Assembly: GCA_020310875.1 (NCBI GenBank)
Contig: CM035432.1
Coordinates: 98,830,512 to 98,894,511 of the forward strand
DNA length: 64,000 nucleotides
DNA from: Ceratopteris richardii
Lineage: Eukaryota; Streptophyta; Polypodiopsida; Polypodiales; Pteridaceae
Direction: 5' to 3'
Shown: positions 58,913-64,000 of the stretch, piece after piece
Layout of the letters: each line of letters begins with the position of its first letter
Position numbering within the stretch: position 1 is the first letter of the stretch
Position numbers and translations under genes: made by a program
The notes under the pieces: model-generated
What the model was told of the DNA's origin: nothing
What the model saw: only the letters and a program-made list of their open reading frames with translations
The model's database searches: none

Positions 58913-59147
58913 TGTTGGGCTTTGATGTCTGTGAGAGCACACAAAGGGCGCAAGGAAGAAGAAGAAGAAGAAAAAGCTTGGAGCACAAGAGGACAGTGAA
59001 TTAATAATCAAGTGAATGTACAAAAGAGCGCTAACCCATTAGGGTTATAGGCATATATAGAAGCCAAGGGAAAAACCTCCTAAAGAGGGAAAAGAGTTCC
59101 CTGGCGGTCCTAAGTGTGTTCACACACTTTGCTACCAAAAAATATCA
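58913..59147 (-). repeat. 5' LTR of the antisense C fragment, copy 2
   Basis: TGTTGGGCTTTGATGTC to AAATATCAA; the GAA repeat is one unit longer than in copy 1 (58958-58974). Confidence 0.8.
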
Positions 59148-59400
59148 ATGCCAATTATCCACATAAACTAATCTACATACACATGGTGAAATCTAGATTT
59201 GAGTGGATCGAATTGGTGTTCTTGTGAAGTTCCATACTTTGACTTTCGATCACATTTCCAGGATTGTATGATCATACATTATTCTGCACACATGGTTAGT
59301 TTTTCTTTTCTTTTTTTTATTTTAAAAATCAACTTTGCGTTGCAACTTTGATTATGCAGCATTAGCAAATTTTTGCTTACTAGTAGATGAGCTCTAAACT
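59148..59400. other. Non-coding spacer, copy of 39390-39640
   Basis: No gene seen. Confidence 0.6.
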
Positions 59401-59609
59401 AAATGAATTACCAAATGAATTACTAGTAGATGAAGCTTGTAGCACAAATTTAAACTGAATGAATTACCAAATGAATGCTTAGAAGATCAGTAATCCATTA
59501 GGGTTATATGCATGTATACAAGCAAAGTAGAAAAACCTCCTAAAGAGGGAAAAAAGTGTCTTGGTGATCCTAAGTGTGTTCAAACACATCGCTACAAAAA
59601 TATATCAAT
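59401..59609 (-). repeat. 3' LTR of antisense element D copy 2 (partial)
   Basis: Partner of 39641-39848, ending ATATATCAATA before the reversed purine tract AATCCTTCTCGGG. Confidence 0.72.
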
Positions 59610-62600
59610 AAATCCTTCTCGGGATGATGCATTGAACAAGGAGTTGGCACTTATGAATAAGGAAGTGGCAAGTTATGTGGAAAGAGATCAATCCACAAAA
59701 GGAAGTAAGCACAAAGCTTTGTGGAAATCTTTAAACTTCTCCCTAGGTAGAGCCTTTGTGATAAGGCCAGCAATGTTACCCTTTGTGGGTACATATGCCA
59801 AACTGATATATCCAACAATGAACCTCTCTATGACACAATGATAGTGCACCTCAATGATCTATCTAGCAAAGAACCTCTCCAAGAGGCATCTGAGCCACAC
59901 TTACTCAATAGTTGCTATGAAAGCTACCCTATACATAACCTCACAACTAGAAGTGGCCACAATATGTGATTCTTGTTCAACCATGATATGCATGAGCTAC
60001 CAAGCATGAAGCAAAAGCTAGTAGTGGACACACGAGCTTCATAGCGAATCAGCGCAATCCGAGTTTTAAAAAGCATGAAATCTAGTAGTAATGATCAACC
60101 CTTGGGATAAAAAATTCAAGCATTCGGTTACCACTCAACTAATGAAAAATTCACCTAACCATCTACAAATGCTTACACGTGGGCAATGCATAAACCTACT
60201 CATCTAAGAGATAGCAAACAAAATATTATGCCATGTTATGCATAAGTAGATCAAGCACCAACCATCCTACTAATAGAGAACAACATCAAATGCATCTCTA
60301 GCATCATGGAGACCCGACCGTAAACCTGTTTCCATAGGATTGGCAATAAGTTTTCAATCTTCAAAGATAAAACACTACAATAATCCATCAATGTATTTTG
60401 TTTGAAACAAAGTTATTACTCCGACAACTTGCATCAATTGGATGCCTAAAAAATGATGCAAATGCCCCAAATCTAGCATCTCAAAAGAGGCATGTAGATC
60501 AGCCTTAAATTCAATAATATGATTCTCATTAGGATGATTGAGTAGCGTGTCATCAATGTACACAAAAATGACAATAAGTACATCATCTGCATGCTTAACA
60601 TATAAGGTGCTCTCAATTGGACTTTTCTCAAAACCATGTGCAATCAAGTAGGCATATATTGTATCACACCAAGCACATCGTGCTTACATCAAACAATATA
60701 ATGCCTTTCTCAACCTGCACACTTTGTTTTCGTACATTTGTGCACAAAACCATGGGGCTGAAATACATACAATTCTTCATATAAGTCACCACTCAAAAAT
60801 GCATTTTTAATATCCAATTGATGAACATTCCAACCATGATGAAATATTTGCAAGTGCACAAATGTTGTGCATGGTGGTCATTTGGCAAGTGGGTGCAAAG
60901 GTCTCATCAAAATCAACACCTCTCTCTTGAGCATAACCTATTGCAACAAGCCTAGCCTTATACTTCTTGATTATTCCATCAAGCTTATGTTTTAGCTTGT
61001 ATACCCATTTAGTGTGAATAGCCTCTTTTCCTGGTGGCAATTCACATAAAGACCAAGTACCATTCTTCATAATAACATTAAATTATGATTGCGTAACAAC
61101 CATCCGATTTTTTGAATTTTGTGTTTCATCAAAAGAAGCAGGCTCACTCTCATTAGAAAGACTAGAGATGGCGATTTCATAGAAATTTGATGAAAACAAA
61201 GCACTATGAGAGCATGAATGAGTATGATATGATAGAGGTGCATCTAATTTACTATCTTCCAAAGTCCTTGCTATCCATTTAGGCATATTTTTTCCTCGTT
61301 TATATCAGCCCTCTCATCAACAAGTACATCATGTAAATCTACATCAGAAATGGAATGATTTGGATCATCATGTGGAACTTGTGAAAGATTAGACTTACCT
61401 CATTTGGACAAGCACTTGACTTTCCACCTATAAAAAGAGGCAAGAAAGTGTAATACAAATATCTAGATCTAATTGAAGTCTCCTTGGTACATGAAAGTAA
61501 TGGCTGAATTGCATCTTCCACAAAAACGTCATCACGGCTAACTCAAATTTGTTTAGTCTATGGATGGTACAGAGAATAGACTTTGATTTCAGTACTATAC
61601 CCAACGAAAATACATTTTAGTGCTTTATAATGAAATCTTGATTTGTTGTTTAGGCACTAAAGCATATGCGAGAGAACCAAAAACACACAAATGAGCAATA
61701 TATGGCTTGCAACCATGCCAAGCCTTATATGGAGTGATGGATTGGAGTGCTTTTGTGGGACACATGTTAAGTACATATGTTGCACACATAACTGCCTCAA
61801 GCTAGAAGCTATGTGGTAAAGCTTGATTTTTGACCATATGACCCACCATCTGCATGAGAGACCTATTTTTTCTTTCAACTCCATTTTGTTGAGGTTTATG
61901 TGGCATTGTACACTGATGTTTTATCCCACACTCAGTCAGAAATGCATTTAAATCAAAATACATGTATCCAATCCCCTTGATGAGAACAGAGGGTGCCCAA
62001 TTTAGATGCTGATAGATTTTTGGCCATAAGCAAAAACTCTTTGAAGCACCTAAACACTTGGGAATTTTCTTTCAATGGAGACATGCATGCATGCTCGGAG
62101 AAATCATCAATAAAAGTCAAGAAGTAAAGCTAGTTCCCAAAAGAAGGTGTCTGCATAGAACCACGGACGTCACCATGTAGCTAACAAAGCTATAATTTAT
62201 GAGTAGCTCGAACTTAACCTTCCTCTGGGGAGGATAAATGTTGCATGTTTTTCCAAAATATAGCCTTCATAGACACGTTTACAAGGTGCCTCAAGTTTGG
62301 GTAGAGAGGATACCATTTCATAATTTTGCTGGCATAGCAAACTAGCAAAATCTGGATGACCAAAGCTTGCATGCCAAAGCTTTTCATCTGAGATAGCGTG
62401 AGAATCTTGAAGTGCACATGCTGAATCATTCATAGATTTTGCATGGTCTATGATCTTATACAAGCCATGATATAAAATCGATAAGCAATAATAACATCGC
62501 CATTTGAGATATCATGATCTTTACATCTCTCATCAACAAATCCAAGCCAATCTTGATAATGATGAAAACTCACAATAGAGTTTTCTTGATCCCTCGTACA

Positions 62601-62745
62601 TACAAAGCATTTGACAATGTGAAAGAACTACCATCAGTTGTATTCACAATGATCTTACCAACTCCCACTATAGGATAAGATGAGTTGTTAGTGCATGTCA
62701 TAAGTACCAAACATCGAAGTCAACTCCAAATGTACAGTGCTCATG
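59610..62745 (-). pseudogene. Antisense element D copy 2: RNase H, RT, integrase, protease
   Basis: A longer copy of element D without the 2.95-kb insert. RNase H (about 59630-60330), RT C-terminal part at 60375-60647 (VYIDDTLLNHPNE), RT N-terminal part at 60807-61070 (WVYKLKHKLDGIIKKYKARL, DFDETFAPTCQMTT), linker at 61083-61521 and integrase (about 61640-62190). Pre-integrase at 62197-62463 (LWHASFGHPDFASLLCQQ) and a degraded protease to 62745. Beyond 61729 there is no counterpart in unit I, so this part is the original, unduplicated continuation. Broken by stops. Confidence 0.78.
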
Positions 62746-62857
62746 AGAAGAAATACAAGCCTCATTTCTCGCCTGTTATAAAGTCGTAAGTGTATCCCAA
62801 GCATCCTTTTCTATTTTGCAGGAGTGAGTGTTGGGGATAATGGCATGCTTAATAGAC
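62746..62857 (-). pseudogene. Short antisense gag fragment
   Basis: Reverse of the capsid segment with the WDTL...YQARNEA region (compare 13670-13800). Joined directly to protease sequence on one side and sense E on the other. Confidence 0.6.
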
Positions 62858-63163
62858 AACTTTTATCCTTGGAGATTCAAAATGATTAATTTCTTGATCG
62901 GAAAAGGCTACTAAGCGTACACCAAAGGAGAGAATGAAAATTCTCTATATAGTTATGATAGAGGAATTGGACTGCGAACCACTTAAGAACATATGAGACC
63001 CGTACAAAGGCACAGAGGTCGCAAGTCAAGAACGAGCTACATACACTGGAAAAAGAGAGGATGTTAGTTAGTGACTACACCCTAAAACTCAAAAGCATAT
63101 GTGAGTCACTTGCATCTATTGGTTTCAATGTAGATGATGATGATAAGGTGGAAGCGTGCCTTG
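62858..63163 (+). pseudogene. Sense element E gag fragment, copy 3
   Basis: Begins at NFYPWRFKM of the E gag, keeps the same stop after GKGY, lacks about 110 bases relative to copy 1, and continues to EACL of the capsid (compare 17636-18064). Confidence 0.72.
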
Positions 63164-63565
63164 CAGGATTGCAGTGATTTAGTGGGACACATGTTAAGTA
63201 CATATGTTGCACACATATGTATCTCATGCTAGAAGTTATGTGGTAAAGCCTGAGTTTTGACAATACACCTCGCCATCAGCATGAGAGACCTATTCTTTCT
63301 TTCAAAAACTCCATTTTTCTGAGGTGAATATAGCTTTTTACACTGATGATTTATCCCACGCTCTGTCAAAAATGAAACAAAAGACAGGTATCCCCCCTCT
63401 ATGAGAATCGAGGGTGCCCAATTCACATGCTAATAGATTTTTAGCCATAACCAAAAAATCTTTGAAGCACATAAACACTTTGAGGTCATTATGAAAAATC
63501 TACACTTTATGAGGAGCTCAAACTTAACCATCTTTTGGGAAGGAGGAATGTTGCATTTTGGCCAA
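63164..63565 (-). pseudogene. Antisense copia integrase fragment
   Basis: 63229-63426 minus reads GINHQCKKLYSPQKNGVFER and NRSLMLMARCIVKTQALPHNF, the end of the integrase core, like 31678-31938. It is joined at both ends to unrelated parts. Confidence 0.75.
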
Positions 63566-64000
63566 AAATGACAATAAGTACATCATCTGCATGCTTAACA
63601 TATAAGGTGCTCTCAACAAAACCATGTGCAATCAAGTAGGCATATATTGTATCACACCAAGCACATCGTGCTTGCATCAAACAATATAATGCCTTTCTCA
63701 ACCTGCACACTTTGTTTTCATACATTTGTGCACAAAACCATGGGGATGAAATACATACAATTCTTCATGTAAGTCACCACTCAAAAATGCATTTTTAATA
63801 TCCAATTGATGAACATTCCAACCATGATGAAATATTTGCAAGTGCACAAATGTTGTGCATGGTGGTCATTTGGCAAGTGGGTGCAAAGGTCTCATCAAAA
63901 TCAACGCCTCTCTCTTGAGCATAACCTATTGCAACAAGCCTAGCCTTATACTTCTCGATTATTCCATCAAGCTTATGTTTTAGCTTGTATACCCATTTAG
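63566..64000 (-). pseudogene. Antisense copia RT fragment, cut by the window edge
   Basis: Reverse of the D-type [10 protein letters not shown], the linker YGLMQA-like sequence, FDETFAPTCQMTT and KHKLDG-type sequence, running out of the window at 64000. Closest to 60590-61015. Confidence 0.75.

Larger units (their letters stand above)
18199..61729. repeat. Direct tandem duplication of a composite block (unit I 18199-44920, unit II 44921-61729)
   Basis: The sequence from 44921 (AACCTAGTTC) repeats that from 18199, and the sequence ending at 44920 (AAGCCTTATA) repeats that ending at 61729, in the same orientation. Unit I is 26722 bp and unit II 16809 bp. Element F with its duplication (6387), the unknown insert with its duplication (2951), the TRIM with its duplication (904) and a deletion in unit II (about 1430) reduce the difference to about 50 bp. 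Smaller compensating indels are a 259-bp loss in unit II at 48790 and a loss of about 165 bp in unit I at 32783. Confidence 0.85.

Noticed and set aside
1..64000. Possible CRISPR array, bacterial operon or phage island.
   Set aside because: No regularly spaced short repeats, no ribosome-binding sites and no compact gene order; all coding similarity is to plant copia elements.

Overview
The window is a block of plant nuclear repeat DNA made almost entirely of Ty1/copia LTR retrotransposons. I see no intact cellular gene, no rRNA and no CRISPR array. A land plant is indicated by the copia gene order (gag, protease, integrase, RT, RNase H), by primer-binding sites of the form TGGTATCAGAGC (initiator tRNA-Met), by 5-bp target duplications, and by a relic of a plant-type, intron-bearing elongator tRNA-Met gene. 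I cannot name the species.

Most of the sequence is old copies of related families, which I label A (sense), B, C and D (antisense, same superfamily branch as A) and E (present in both orientations). They are broken by stops and frameshifts and have recombined with one another. Positions 1-737 hold antisense B; 1005-9727 hold a nearly complete A element; 9914-16455 hold antisense C pieces; 16456-17330 hold a unique segment with the tRNA relic; 17331-20674 hold an E/A chimera; 21725-30144 hold antisense E; 30145-33055 hold antisense B; 33427-37601 hold a second A; 37602-39389 hold antisense C; 39641-44920 hold antisense D. From 44921 the same order repeats (E, RNase H plus LTR, antisense E, B, A, C, D) up to about 61729, followed by small fragments to the end of the window.

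The main structural result is a direct tandem duplication: unit I is 18199-44920 and unit II is 44921-61729. Four later events account for nearly all the length difference. A full-length copia element F (23088-29469) and an unidentified 2.95-kb insert (40963-43907) are present only in unit I. An 899-bp TRIM element (50062-50960) is present only in unit II. A 1.43-kb deletion is also specific to unit II. Each insertion has a matching empty site in the other unit.

Three younger elements stand out. A gag-only copia derivative (5177-8846) has 1267-bp LTRs, an intact gag frame, a fused RNase H tail and a five-fold repeated primer-binding region. Element F has one long gag-pol frame broken by two nonsense codons and carries YVDA in place of YVDD. 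The TRIM has identical 172-bp LTRs that contain a tRNA-like box A/box B module. No multi-gene cellular system is present; the novelty lies in the non-autonomous elements, the unidentified insert and the duplication history.
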